Below, piece by piece: positions 1 to 7,633 of a stretch of DNA of 16,080 bases. Within the stretch, counting starts at the first letter, position 1; each line of letters begins with the position of its first letter. A model generated the notes under the pieces. It did no database searches. It was not told the DNA's origin and saw nothing but the letters and a program-made list of their open reading frames with translations. The translations under genes were made by a program, and so were the position numbers. This stretch comes from Bdellovibrionales bacterium (GTDB lineage Bacteria; Bdellovibrionota; Bdellovibrionia; Bdellovibrionales; UBA840), in assembly GCA_020434605.1 (NCBI GenBank), contig JAGRAL010000011.1:1-16080 (forward strand). Direction: 5' to 3'.

Positions 1-51
1 TAATTTAGCTGTTTCTTTACGAGATAGAAGCGTGCTATGTCCCTGCTGCTG

Positions 52-681
52 TCATAACTCTTTTGTAACCATCAAAGCTCCAGCACCGTTTTCTAATATA
101 TTTTTAGTAATTTGTTTTACACTTGCTTGTAAGGTTTCTTGATTTACTACCCTGTACAGTAAGCCTGTCTGTCTAGCCTCTTCAGCACTAAATATATCTG
201 CCGTTAGCATTAGGTGGTTTGCTGCTGCCTCAGAAACTTTAGCACGTACAAATGGCGAAATTGTCGCCGGGGATAATCCCCATTTCACTTCGCTAAAGCA
301 AAATTTTGTATTTTCCTCTGCAATAGCAATATCAGAGCTTGCAACAAAACCTAAACCACCGCCAAACACATTGCCATGTGCCACACACACAGTCACAGCA
401 GGACAATTATAAATCGCCCAAAACATATCAAAAAGTTTTAGGGCATCTACGTAGTTTTCTTTTTCAGAATACTGAGCCATGGATTTCATCCAGTTAAGAT
501 CAGCTCCAGCCGAAAAACTTTTACCGTTTCCATTTAATACCACCAACTTTACTTTAGCTTTTGCTGCCTCTACGTACGTAGCTGTGATCATCTTTATCAT
601 TTCAGGATGAAATGCATTATGAACTTCGGGACGATTTAAGGTGATTTGCCAATGTAGCTCGTGTTTTTGTACTTCAATCAT
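52..681 (-). CDS. liuC: Methylglutaconyl-CoA hydratase-like enoyl-CoA hydratase, C-terminally short
   Basis: Crotonase-fold hydratase, probably converting 3-methylglutaconyl-CoA to HMG-CoA in leucine breakdown. Visible are the first oxyanion-hole motif SAGAD (about residues 57-61), followed by the NWMKSMAQYS stretch typical of bacterial LiuC. The GGGLG turn (108-112) follows, and then SEVKWGLSPATISP (130-143), whose Glu131 fits the catalytic acid. The other usual crotonase Glu, next to GGG, is Gly here, as I recall for bacterial LiuC proteins. I chose the ATG at 681 rather than the upstream one at 702 because AGGA lies a short distance before it and the start at 702 would overlap mccB. It follows mccB directly, supporting the leucine assignment. 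At 209 residues it is about 50 shorter than the family norm: a TGA at 52-54 ends it just after the VTKEL segment, while the same frame stays open and family-like to the window edge. It may be truncated or disrupted. Confidence 0.85.
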   Translation of the reverse strand: MIEVQKHELHWQITLNRPEVHNAFHPEMIKMITATYVEAAKAKVKLVVLNGNGKSFSAGADLNWMKSMAQYSEKENYVDALKLFDMFWAIYNCPAVTVCVAHGNVFGGGLGFVASSDIAIAEENTKFCFSEVKWGLSPATISPFVRAKVSEAAANHLMLTADIFSAEEARQTGLLYRVVNQETLQASVKQITKNILENGAGALMVTKEL

Positions 682-682
682 A

Positions 683-2302
683 TTACATCCTAAATATACC
701 AAAAGGTTTAGGATCGCCCCAAGGCTTGTTATACGATGCAGAGATACCCATTGCTAAAACTTTTCTAGTATCCGCAGGATCAATGATTCCATCGTCCCAA
801 ACTCTTGCTGTTGAATAATAACAGGAGCTTTCAGATTCATATTTTTCTAAAATGGGTTTTTTAAACTCATCTTGATCAGCAGCAGTCATTTTTTTGCCTT
901 CACGGGCCATTTGCTCCATCTTAACAGTTAGTAAAACATTTGCTGCTTGCTCACCACCCATTACAGATATCTTTGCATTTGGCCACATCCACAATTGCCT
1001 TGGTTGATACGCTCTACCACACATCCCATAATTACCAGCTCCATAAGAGCCACCGATGATCACCGTAAACTTGGGAACATGAGTAGTACTCACGGCAGTC
1101 ACTAATTTAGCCCCATTCTTTGCAATGCCTTCGTTCTCATATTTTTTACCGACCATAAAACCTGTGATGTTTTGTAAAAATACAAGAGGTATATTTCTTT
1201 GCGTGCAAAGCTCAATAAAATGAGCGCCTTTTAACGAGCTCTCGCTAAATAATATTCCGTTGTTAGCAATAATACCCACTTGGTACCCATAGATGTGGGC
1301 AAAACCTGTGATTAAGCTTGCTCCATAATTCTTTTTAAATTCTTGAAATCTGGATCCATCTACAATCCTTGCAATCACTTCACGCACGTCAAATGGCTGC
1401 TTACTATCTTTTGGGATAAGCCCATATAAGTCATCTGCAGGATATGCTGGCTCTTCTACTGGTGCTTGCTTGCAAGGTTGTTTTTTTGTCTGATTTAAAA
1501 ATGCAACAATGTTTTTAGTAATTTCAATGGCGTGTTCATCATCTTCAGCATAGTGATCCGCAACACCGCTAATCTTAGTGTGAACATCCGCTCCACCTAA
1601 AGACTCAGCATCAACAACTTCTCCCGTTGCCGCTTTTACTAGTGGAGGTCCTCCTAAAAATATGGTTCCATTTCCTTTTACAATAATTGTTTCATCACTC
1701 ATCGCTGGCACATAAGCTCCACCTGCCGTACAAGATCCCATCACTACAGCAATTTGAGGGATACCTTCTGCAGACATGCGAGCCTGGTTATAAAAAATAC
1801 GTCCAAAGTGATCGCGATCAGGAAATACTTCGGACTGCAAAGGTAAAAAAGCTCCCCCGCTATCTACTAGATAAATACATGGCAGCCCATTTTCTAAAGC
1901 AATCTCTTGCGCTCGCAAATGTTTTTTAACAGTTACCGGAAAGTAAGTTCCACCTTTTACCGTAGCATCATTAGCAACAATTACGCATTCTTGACCAGAG
2001 ACCTTACCAATCCCTGTAATCACTCCAGCACCTGGAGCTCCACCGTCGTACATACTATTTGCCGCTAGAGTTGAGAACTCTAAAAAGCTCGCATCAGCAT
2101 CTAGTAGTTTTTCGATTCTCTCTCTAGCGCTAAGTTTTCCTTTTTCTTTATGGCGAGCAATTGCTTTTGCTCCTCCACCAAGCTTAACTACCTCAACTTG
2201 TTTTTTAAATTCTGTTGTTAGTTGCGATAGAACCTCTTTGTTCGCTGAGAAATTTGAAGATGCAGTATCTACCTCAGATGTTATTACTTCTAATGAATCC
2301 AT
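683..2302 (-). CDS. mccB: Methylcrotonoyl-CoA carboxylase, carboxyltransferase (beta) subunit
   Basis: Transfers the carboxyl group from carboxybiotin to 3-methylcrotonyl-CoA in cytosolic leucine degradation; it works with a biotin-carrying alpha subunit not in this window. The 539 residues match the usual full length of about 535. The N-terminal carboxyltransferase domain contains ANDATVKGGTYFPVTVKKH (about 110-128), VDSGGAFLP (146-154) and GGAYVPAMSDE (194-204). Next comes the GGPPLVKAATGE-VVDAESLGGADVH region (218-241), which is typical of MCC rather than propionyl-CoA carboxylase. The C-terminal domain holds NNGILFSESSLKGAHFIELC, LQNITGFMVGKKYE and the terminal DDGIIDPADTR motif. The ATG overlaps the tyrS stop by one base (TAATG), so translation is probably coupled, with an AGGTG just upstream. 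The liuC-like gene follows almost without a gap. Acetyl- or propionyl-CoA carboxylase beta is the alternative, but I consider it unlikely. Confidence 0.95.
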   Translation of the reverse strand: MDSLEVITSEVDTASSNFSANKEVLSQLTTEFKKQVEVVKLGGGAKAIARHKEKGKLSARERIEKLLDADASFLEFSTLAANSMYDGGAPGAGVITGIGKVSGQECVIVANDATVKGGTYFPVTVKKHLRAQEIALENGLPCIYLVDSGGAFLPLQSEVFPDRDHFGRIFYNQARMSAEGIPQIAVVMGSCTAGGAYVPAMSDETIIVKGNGTIFLGGPPLVKAATGEVVDAESLGGADVHTKISGVADHYAEDDEHAIEITKNIVAFLNQTKKQPCKQAPVEEPAYPADDLYGLIPKDSKQPFDVREVIARIVDGSRFQEFKKNYGASLITGFAHIYGYQVGIIANNGILFSESSLKGAHFIELCTQRNIPLVFLQNITGFMVGKKYENEGIAKNGAKLVTAVSTTHVPKFTVIIGGSYGAGNYGMCGRAYQPRQLWMWPNAKISVMGGEQAANVLLTVKMEQMAREGKKMTAADQDEFKKPILEKYESESSCYYSTARVWDDGIIDPADTRKVLAMGISASYNKPWGDPKPFGIFRM

Positions 2303-3564
2303 TATTTCACCTGTATGCGTTTAAATTTTTTCTTTCCAACTTTTAATAAAAAAGACCCACTGGCATAAACAGAAGCCGGAATAATTTCTTCTGCTTTTTC
2401 AATTGTAGTTTCTTCCCACTTAACACCTTTACCCTGAATAAGTCTGCGTGCTTCCCCCTTACTAGAGGCAAACTCAGACTTGTGCACTAGTGCAGCCCAA
2501 TTCATTTGCTGTATTTCATTTTTTAGAATCTCTAAAGTAGGAACGTCTAAACTGTCCTTTACATTTACTGTAGTAATTTTTGAACTAGTTTTGACTACAT
2601 TACTAGGGTCCGCAGAACCAAATTGATTCACCGCTGTTGCGTAGGCACTTGCAGCTACCTCTGACCCATGTGTGATGCTAGTAGCTTCAAACGCTAAAAT
2701 CTCTTTAGCACGATTTAGATTTTCTTTTATAAGACGTAAAATTTCGTCTATTGGCAAAAATGTAAATAGCTTTAAGAGTTTCTCAACGTCTTGGTCAGCA
2801 GTGTTCCTAAAAAACTGATAGTATTCAAGCGCTGGTGTTTTATTTATATCTAACCAAATATTTCCGTCTTGTGATTTACCAAACTTAGTTCCATTTGAGT
2901 TCATCAACAAAGGAAATGTCATACCAAATGTATCTTGCGATAATCCCATTCTACGGCAAAGATCATCACCTGCGACGATATTACCCCACTGATCTTGTCC
3001 ACCCATTTGTACCGTACAGTTATGATCTTTTAATAAAGTATAAAAATCATATGCCTGTAACAGTGAATAGTTAAACTCTATAAAGCTTAAGCCTTTTTCT
3101 AGGCGCATCTTTACACTCTCTGCTGTTAACATTCTATTGATTGAAAAGTGTCTACCTATGTCTCTTAAAAATTCAATATAACCTAACTTAAGTAACCAAT
3201 CCTTGTTGTTTACTAACTTTCCATTTTTTCCGTCTAAGTTTAAATACCTTTTAATTTGTGTTGCTACACCTAGAGTATTTTTTTCTAGCTCCTCTTCACT
3301 CAACATTTTACGCAGTTCTGTTTTCCCAGAAGGATCACCAACCCTAGCAGTTCCGCCACCCACGATCGCAATCGGAATGTGCTTAGCTTTTTGCATATGC
3401 ACCATTGCCATCAATGGAATAAGACTTCCCACATGTAGGCTATCTGCTGTCGGATCAAAGCCCACATAAAAAACTCGTGGTGTTGCCAGGTGATCTTCTA
3501 GCTCTTTGTCATGGGTTGTTTGATAGATAAAGCCGCGTTGTCTTAAAGTTTCAAGAATACTCAA
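2302..3564 (-). CDS. tyrS: Tyrosyl-tRNA synthetase
   Basis: Class I aminoacyl-tRNA synthetase charging tRNA-Tyr in the cytosol. The 420-residue product has the N-terminal YVGFDPTADSLHVGSL stretch, with the HIGH-equivalent HVGS at 44-47. The tyrosine-pocket region follows: YSLLQAYDF (about 166-174) and QMGGQDQWGNI (186-196). The KMSKS-equivalent loop is KFGKS (227-231), and an S4-type RNA-binding domain occupies roughly the last 65 residues (SKGEARRLIQGKGV). This is the bacterial TyrS architecture at full length. The start codon is TTG: it has AGAGG six bases upstream, and an in-frame TAA lies two codons before it, so no longer form is possible. It leads an operon with mccB and liuC, an unusual pairing of translation and leucine catabolism. 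I see no T-box-like leader in the short upstream region. Confidence 0.97.
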   Translation of the reverse strand: MSILETLRQRGFIYQTTHDKELEDHLATPRVFYVGFDPTADSLHVGSLIPLMAMVHMQKAKHIPIAIVGGGTARVGDPSGKTELRKMLSEEELEKNTLGVATQIKRYLNLDGKNGKLVNNKDWLLKLGYIEFLRDIGRHFSINRMLTAESVKMRLEKGLSFIEFNYSLLQAYDFYTLLKDHNCTVQMGGQDQWGNIVAGDDLCRRMGLSQDTFGMTFPLLMNSNGTKFGKSQDGNIWLDINKTPALEYYQFFRNTADQDVEKLLKLFTFLPIDEILRLIKENLNRAKEILAFEATSITHGSEVAASAYATAVNQFGSADPSNVVKTSSKITTVNVKDSLDVPTLEILKNEIQQMNWAALVHKSEFASSKGEARRLIQGKGVKWEETTIEKAEEIIPASVYASGSFLLKVGKKKFKRIQVK

Positions 3565-3598
3565 TGTTTACCTCTAGTTAAACTACAGATTATGCACC

Positions 3599-3629
3599 AT
3601 TATATTTTAAAAAACTAGCACTGAGGCAA
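3599..3629 (-). promoter_or_regulatory. Candidate promoter of tyrS-mccB-liuC
   Basis: A perfect -10 hexamer TATAAT reads on the minus strand at 3604-3599, about 35 bases before the tyrS start codon. A possible -35, TTGCCT at 3629-3624, is separated by 19 bases, which is longer than ideal. The predicted leader is short (about 25-30 bases), leaving little room for attenuation. Confidence 0.5.
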
Positions 3630-3725
3630 AGCATTGCTGCACAAAAAGTATGCTATTTTTGTACATATATCTAGATATGTTGCCAATGCTAGCCAGAATC
3701 CCTACCTTACAGGCACGAGGTTAAC

Positions 3726-3902
3726 ATGCGATATTTACAACTCTTATTATTTTTTGCACTTGTGATCGTTTCATATCGTTTTTTAGGTAGCCCACTTCCG
3801 CGCGTAGCTACAGTTTCGGCTCCCGCACAAGCTCCTGTTGATACGGTAAACACACAAGATACCGAAACAGACCCTGTGCCAACCGAGCTACCCAATGAGT
3901 AA
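3726..3902 (+). CDS. Small membrane-anchored peptide, 58 residues
   Basis: Unrecognised small gene. The ATG has a good ribosome-binding site (GAGG ending five bases upstream). The peptide begins MRYLQLLLFFALVIVSY: one positive charge and then a hydrophobic helix covering about residues 4-17, so a signal anchor or signal peptide. The rest, about 40 residues, is rich in Pro, Thr, Ala, Val and acidic residues (for example APAQAPVDT and DPVPTELPNE) and looks like a flexible periplasmic tail. There is no lipobox cysteine. Its stop codon lies inside the start of the methyltransferase gene (8-base overlap), so the two are probably cotranscribed and translationally coupled. Function unknown; it may be a membrane partner of the downstream enzyme, but only position suggests this. 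Confidence 0.7.
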   Translation: MRYLQLLLFFALVIVSYRFLGSPLPRVATVSAPAQAPVDTVNTQDTETDPVPTELPNE

Positions 3903-4947
3903 TGAGCTACTAGAGATTTCTGCAGAAAAATGTATCCAAATCAACGATGAAGGCATTCCTGTATTTGAAGGGCAAGCCATCACTGAACCAGATTTTTTAA
4001 CAGAATTTTACAAAGGGCTTCGAAGAAAAGATCACTTTTTTGTTAGCAAAATTCATAACAAAGAGTTCTTAATTGAGCCCTACGATCAGATTTTTGTAGT
4101 ATCTCAACTAGAGTTTGGCGAAGACGTCACATTTAAACCTACAGAAACGCAAACTGAAGTTATAGATATGTTTTCTCTTTGCTTAGATGATTGGGATCGA
4201 CTGCACGGAAGAACCAAATCTGATCTACCATTTGTTTTATCAAGAAATGCACAAGAACAAATGTTTGATGCTTGCGAGTTTGATGATGATTCCCTCACTT
4301 ATCATGACACTAGATACGAAACTCCGTATATTTACCAAGCTAAGTCCGAAGTAAGTCAGTCGCAATGGTGGTCCGCAAAGTATAAAGAAAACCCAAACCC
4401 AGGATGGCAGTTAGACTCACATCACCCACTATTACAGCAAGCTGTGCGCACACTAAAGTTACAAAAGTCAAAAATTTTAGTTTTAGGATGTGGTACAGGT
4501 AACGATGCTGCCTATCTTGCTTCACTGGGACATATTGTAACAGCAGTTGATTTTTCACCTCTTGCCATTACTCGTGCACAAAAAACCCACGGTGAAACAG
4601 ATCACTTAAAGTGGGTCTTAGCTGACTTTTTTACGCAAAAAGAAGAGTTTAGAAATCAATATGACATTGTGTTTGACCATACAAATTATTCTGCCATTGA
4701 TCCAAAACGCAGAGGAGAATTAGCACAGCTATGGAGATCAAGCCTTAGAGAGGGTGGGCATCTTTTAGGAATCTTTTTTTCTTTTGATAAAAGGGAAGGT
4801 CCACCATTTGGTGGTTCAGAATATGAACTTAGCAAGAGAATTGAAAAGCATTTTAGGTTGCTATACTGGAACCGAGGACGCGTAGCTCCTTCTTACAGTC
4901 GCTACGGCATCGAATTTATTGTGTGGGCCGAAAAACTTAAGTCGTAA
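3895..4947 (+). CDS. SAM-dependent methyltransferase (TPMT-like) with N-terminal domain of unknown function
   Basis: The C-terminal half (about residues 155-350) is a class I SAM methyltransferase. It contains the WW..KY...PNPGWQLD.HHPLL lead-in, the SAM-binding motif I VLGCGTGND (196-204), an acidic residue closing strand 2 (VTAVDFS, Asp219), and VFDHTNYSAIDPKRRGE in the motif IV region. These resemble the thiopurine S-methyltransferase/halide methyltransferase family. The first about 148 residues are a separate domain (INDEGIPVFEGQAITEPDFL through RYETPYIYQ). Its layout (a glycine-rich opening, a 'GLRRKDHFFV' step, then 'EPYDQIFVV') faintly recalls DUF1285-type proteins; I do not recognise it firmly. 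The start overlaps the upstream 58-residue peptide and has only a weak ribosome site, which suits translational coupling. The substrate is unknown. Its 3' end overlaps the convergent secreted-protein gene by 11 bases. Confidence 0.85.
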   Translation: MSNELLEISAEKCIQINDEGIPVFEGQAITEPDFLTEFYKGLRRKDHFFVSKIHNKEFLIEPYDQIFVVSQLEFGEDVTFKPTETQTEVIDMFSLCLDDWDRLHGRTKSDLPFVLSRNAQEQMFDACEFDDDSLTYHDTRYETPYIYQAKSEVSQSQWWSAKYKENPNPGWQLDSHHPLLQQAVRTLKLQKSKILVLGCGTGNDAAYLASLGHIVTAVDFSPLAITRAQKTHGETDHLKWVLADFFTQKEEFRNQYDIVFDHTNYSAIDPKRRGELAQLWRSSLREGGHLLGIFFSFDKREGPPFGGSEYELSKRIEKHFRLLYWNRGRVAPSYSRYGIEFIVWAEKLKS

Positions 4948-5764
4948 AATCTAAGTGTAAATAGTAGTGCTCTCCGTTTGATAAGAACACATCAAACATT
5001 TGCCACATGCAGTACTCAGACTCATCACAAGATTCTGGCGGACCAACAGAAATGATTTCTAATACAACATTTCTCTCAATCATTTTTTCTAAAAGTGGAC
5101 CAAAATCTTCATCTACACCATTAGGAGTTTCAGTATATGTCTCTATCCAGTGTATCAGATTTGTAGAGGCTGACTTCATTTTATGATCGATAATATAAGG
5201 GTCATTATCGCTGTCTCCCTCTTGATAGAAACGACTAGCTTCTTCATATCCTTCTAAAGTTTTTTTAACTTCAAGCTGCAGTGACTGTACTATATAGCTA
5301 GTCACTTCACCGTCACCATTACCTACGTTGTCAGTAGTTAAGTATGCTTTTAGAGCTTCTAAATCTTTTTTTTGTTCAATATCTGGAAATAGTGGCAATT
5401 GCTCTGGCTCTGAATCTCTGAAAAAAGCGGGCGTACATTTTTTTATGATATGTTTGTGCTCCCACTCATTAGGTCCATCAACCACCGTATATTGCAAGTT
5501 TTTACCATTGTATCTTGCATCTTCAATCCAATCTTCATCGGACCCGATTCTGTTTTCAGAGTTAAGGCGTTCAATGATCTTTTTGCGTGAACCAGAAAAA
5601 CAAACATCTCCTGTTAATAGCTGATCTTGGCATTCTTCGTTGTAGTCCCAACCATAAGATGGCTCTAGTGCATTGACTGCTCTTTTATTTACTTTGCAGT
5701 ATAATGTATCTGCAGCATTTGCAGAGTAAGTTCCGAATAAAGTAATTAGTAAAAATAGTTTCAC
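4937..5764 (-). CDS. Secreted protein of unknown function
   Basis: Unrecognised exported protein of 275 residues. I choose the GTG at 5764 rather than an ATG 12 codons upstream: GGGAGG sits about four bases before it, and this start gives a textbook signal peptide, MKLFLLITLFGTYSANA, with a signal peptidase I site after ANA. The mature protein is acidic and has several cysteines that could pair in the periplasm: YC, EEC, DVC and KKC in the first half, and a close pair, ESCDESEYC, near the end. The middle is helical-looking and charged. No known catalytic motif is visible. The gene is convergent with the methyltransferase and their coding ends overlap by 11 bases, with no room for a separate terminator. 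Upstream on the same strand, beyond a gap, is rnpB, which has its own terminator. Confidence 0.8.
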   Translation of the reverse strand: MKLFLLITLFGTYSANAADTLYCKVNKRAVNALEPSYGWDYNEECQDQLLTGDVCFSGSRKKIIERLNSENRIGSDEDWIEDARYNGKNLQYTVVDGPNEWEHKHIIKKCTPAFFRDSEPEQLPLFPDIEQKKDLEALKAYLTTDNVGNGDGEVTSYIVQSLQLEVKKTLEGYEEASRFYQEGDSDNDPYIIDHKMKSASTNLIHWIETYTETPNGVDEDFGPLLEKMIERNVVLEIISVGPPESCDESEYCMWQMFDVFLSNGEHYYLHLDFTT

Positions 5765-5847
5765 TGTCCCTCCCGTTTTAAAACACGCAGAAGGTAGCAC
5801 TTATTATTTTTTTTGAAAAAGACACTTTTAGAATGTCTGTTATTTGA

Positions 5848-5875
5848 AAAAAATATAGGGCCCCTGAGGGCCCTA
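5848..5875 (-). terminator. Rho-independent terminator of rnpB
   Basis: TAGGGCCC (5856-5863) pairs perfectly with GGGCCCTA (5868-5875) across a four-base loop. Reading on the minus strand, the stem is followed by TATATTTTTTTC. It sits just beyond the RNase P RNA 3' end. Confidence 0.9.
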
Positions 5876-5884
5876 AAAATGGCG

Positions 5885-6236
5885 TTTTGATCTACTATAA
5901 GCCGGATTCTGTTCCCTAATTCATCTGCCAAATCCAAAGGGAGGTATTCATTCCTCTGGGACCATTATTACTAATGGCCTCAAGCGATCTTACCCGAAAG
6001 CTCGTACTGGCCGTACTTAATGCTTTCCTATTTGATCTTGCTCCGTGCAGAGTTTAGCTATTTTCACTCCTTGGCTCCCCTAATACCTCCCGTTCCCGGT
6101 ATTAGGCTCAATGCCTTAGACATTTTCTCTGTTCCACTGTTCCTCGGTTCACACCGGAGGGGCGTTACCCCTTGCACTGCCATATGGAGTCCGGACTTTC
6201 CTCACCTTTTCAGGCGCGACTACCCATAGATCAGTT
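5885..6236 (-). ncRNA. rnpB: RNase P RNA, class A
   Basis: The catalytic RNA of RNase P, which removes 5' leaders from tRNA precursors. Conserved region I is visible on the minus strand at 6203-6186 (GAGGAAAGTCCGGACTCC). The conserved 3' part, ACAGAATCCGGCTTAT, lies at 5912-5897. The ends are set by a P1 helix in which TGATCTA (6233-6227) pairs with TAGATCA (5894-5888). A long P12-like hairpin (CCTAATACC with GGTATTAGG) lies near 6077-6106, and GGGTAAGATCGCTTGAGG matches the core between. The length of about 350 bases is typical of class A. A strong terminator follows at 5848-5875. The gene starts about 40 bases after the upstream protease-like gene; a weak promoter (GTGAAA, 17 bases, TAATCA) may lie in that gap. 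The exact termini are uncertain by a few bases. Confidence 0.96.
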
Positions 6237-6277
6237 TGTATGATTAGCTTGGTTTTTGTTTGATTTCACGAAAAAAA

Positions 6278-7474
6278 TTAATTCGCTGGAGAATTTTCCC
6301 ATTCTCTTCGAACCTGAGGGTTTATCGCCTCTAAAACGGTATCTAAATACGCTCTCAACTCTAAATTAGTCGTAGGCGACCTCAGTGAGTTAAGCCTATC
6401 ACTAATGTGCTCTAAAGCCTCAGCTACATCCAATGACCAACGAGCTTGCCTCTCAATAGCCTTATACCTAGCAGTCATGCTATCTTTATTTGGCAATCCC
6501 GGAAGTTGCACCTGGTAGTATACGTCTTTACCATCTATGTTGTATTTTAAGTTCCCTATATAAAGCACGCGACCGTTATAAGAACTTTCAGTGATGACGA
6601 TATGGTAGCCGGACCCACTCAGTGTTTGCAGAACAGCTGATAAATTGTAGTGCAGCTTTTTACTAATAAAGTGTAGAGTTTCAATATCAAATTGTAAGCC
6701 GTCTAATCTTTCTGACATTTCAAACTTTGACATGTCCCCTTGTTTTAACCTGGTGGAAAGCCTTAAAGCCTGTTGATATACCGTGCTAAAAAAAGATCTT
6801 AACTCATCTACACTTATTTCATTATAAACACCATTCACAAACTCTCTTTCTTTTTCCTTGGCTTGTTTAAAAAATCTACCTTTGACTGCCGCCAACCAAC
6901 CTGTATCTTTTTTCATGCCAGGACGTGTGGGTACTGCGCTACCATCTTCAGTATAAAATGCTCCGTAATACGGTAAATCCACTCCATTATAGGCATTTAC
7001 AAAATCAACCATATGCCTAGCTTCATGTAGGACTGCATACGTTCTTAAAATAGAAAAAGGTAGGTTAAACATTTCTAAAGGCAGGCTTATATACATATTT
7101 TGTACCCTACCTTCTGCGTCTAAGTCTTTACTAAATGTAGCGTACTGGCTGCCCGTTTCATAGATGAGTTTAGCGCCGTATTTTTCCAAGATTTTTTTTG
7201 CAAGTATATTGGCCGAATGACTTCCCTCAGGGGAAATTACCGCAAAGGGGATGCTGTCCTTTTTAGACTGCACCAATCTATAATTAATTTTGTTGTCAGA
7301 AAAAATTTTTTTAGCATCATTCCACTCAAGCATTTGGGGTTTATTAAGGTAGGCAATATAGTCTGACTCTGCCACCGGTTGACCCACATCAAAAAGTAGG
7401 CGGCAAGACTCTATTGAATCGGCCAGCGCAACAGAGGTTATAAAAATGAGTGTATACCCCAAAGTTTTAATCAT
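6278..7474 (-). CDS. Secreted putative HExxH metallopeptidase
   Basis: Exported protein of about 398 residues. The ATG at 7474 gives a clean signal peptide (MIKTLGYTLIFITSVALA, cleavage before DS). The longer reading from 7516 would use TTG and put an unlikely extension before it. The only catalytic-looking motif is YAVLHEARHMVDF: His-Glu-Ala-Arg-His at about residues 150-154, fitting the zinc HExxH signature inside a predicted helix. An acidic TEDG (about 175-178) downstream could supply a further ligand, but I cannot place the family. The C-terminal half is helical and charged (about 230-290) and then contains a YHIVITESSYNGRVLYIG segment that looks like beta strands. Substrate and localisation beyond export are unknown. 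No good ribosome site is visible at the chosen start. rnpB lies immediately downstream. Confidence 0.75.
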   Translation of the reverse strand: MIKTLGYTLIFITSVALADSIESCRLLFDVGQPVAESDYIAYLNKPQMLEWNDAKKIFSDNKINYRLVQSKKDSIPFAVISPEGSHSANILAKKILEKYGAKLIYETGSQYATFSKDLDAEGRVQNMYISLPLEMFNLPFSILRTYAVLHEARHMVDFVNAYNGVDLPYYGAFYTEDGSAVPTRPGMKKDTGWLAAVKGRFFKQAKEKEREFVNGVYNEISVDELRSFFSTVYQQALRLSTRLKQGDMSKFEMSERLDGLQFDIETLHFISKKLHYNLSAVLQTLSGSGYHIVITESSYNGRVLYIGNLKYNIDGKDVYYQVQLPGLPNKDSMTARYKAIERQARWSLDVAEALEHISDRLNSLRSPTTNLELRAYLDTVLEAINPQVRREWENSPAN

Positions 7475-7574
7475 ATTTAAATTATGTAGCAATTTAAGTA
7501 CCTTACCGGATATCAATAGTTTTAAAATGAAAGATAAAAACCGCCTATAATTGTTAAAAGTGACATTTTAGGCC

Positions 7575-7608
7575 CTAATACAAGAAACCCGGCAAAGCCG
7601 GGTTTCTT
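7575..7608 (-). terminator. Terminator after the POT transporter
   Basis: A perfect 12-bp stem, AAGAAACCCGGC (7582-7593) with GCCGGGTTTCTT (7597-7608), has a three-base loop 25 bases past the transporter stop. The stem's own run of T and the flanking GTATT give a modest U-tract on the minus strand. It is nearly symmetrical and could also act on the plus strand. Confidence 0.85.
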
Positions 7609-7633
7609 TAAGAACATAGAGTTTAAAACCCTA

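Noticed and set aside
1687..1929. 80-codon plus-strand open frame inside mccB
   Set aside because: Antisense to a strongly conserved carboxyltransferase gene; no ribosome site or recognisable protein pattern.
3565..3660. T-box or other leader regulation of tyrS
   Set aside because: The predicted leader is about 30 bases and shows no specifier or antiterminator structure.
6020..6229. 69-codon plus-strand open frame
   Set aside because: Lies wholly within RNase P RNA on the opposite strand, whose conserved elements explain the sequence.
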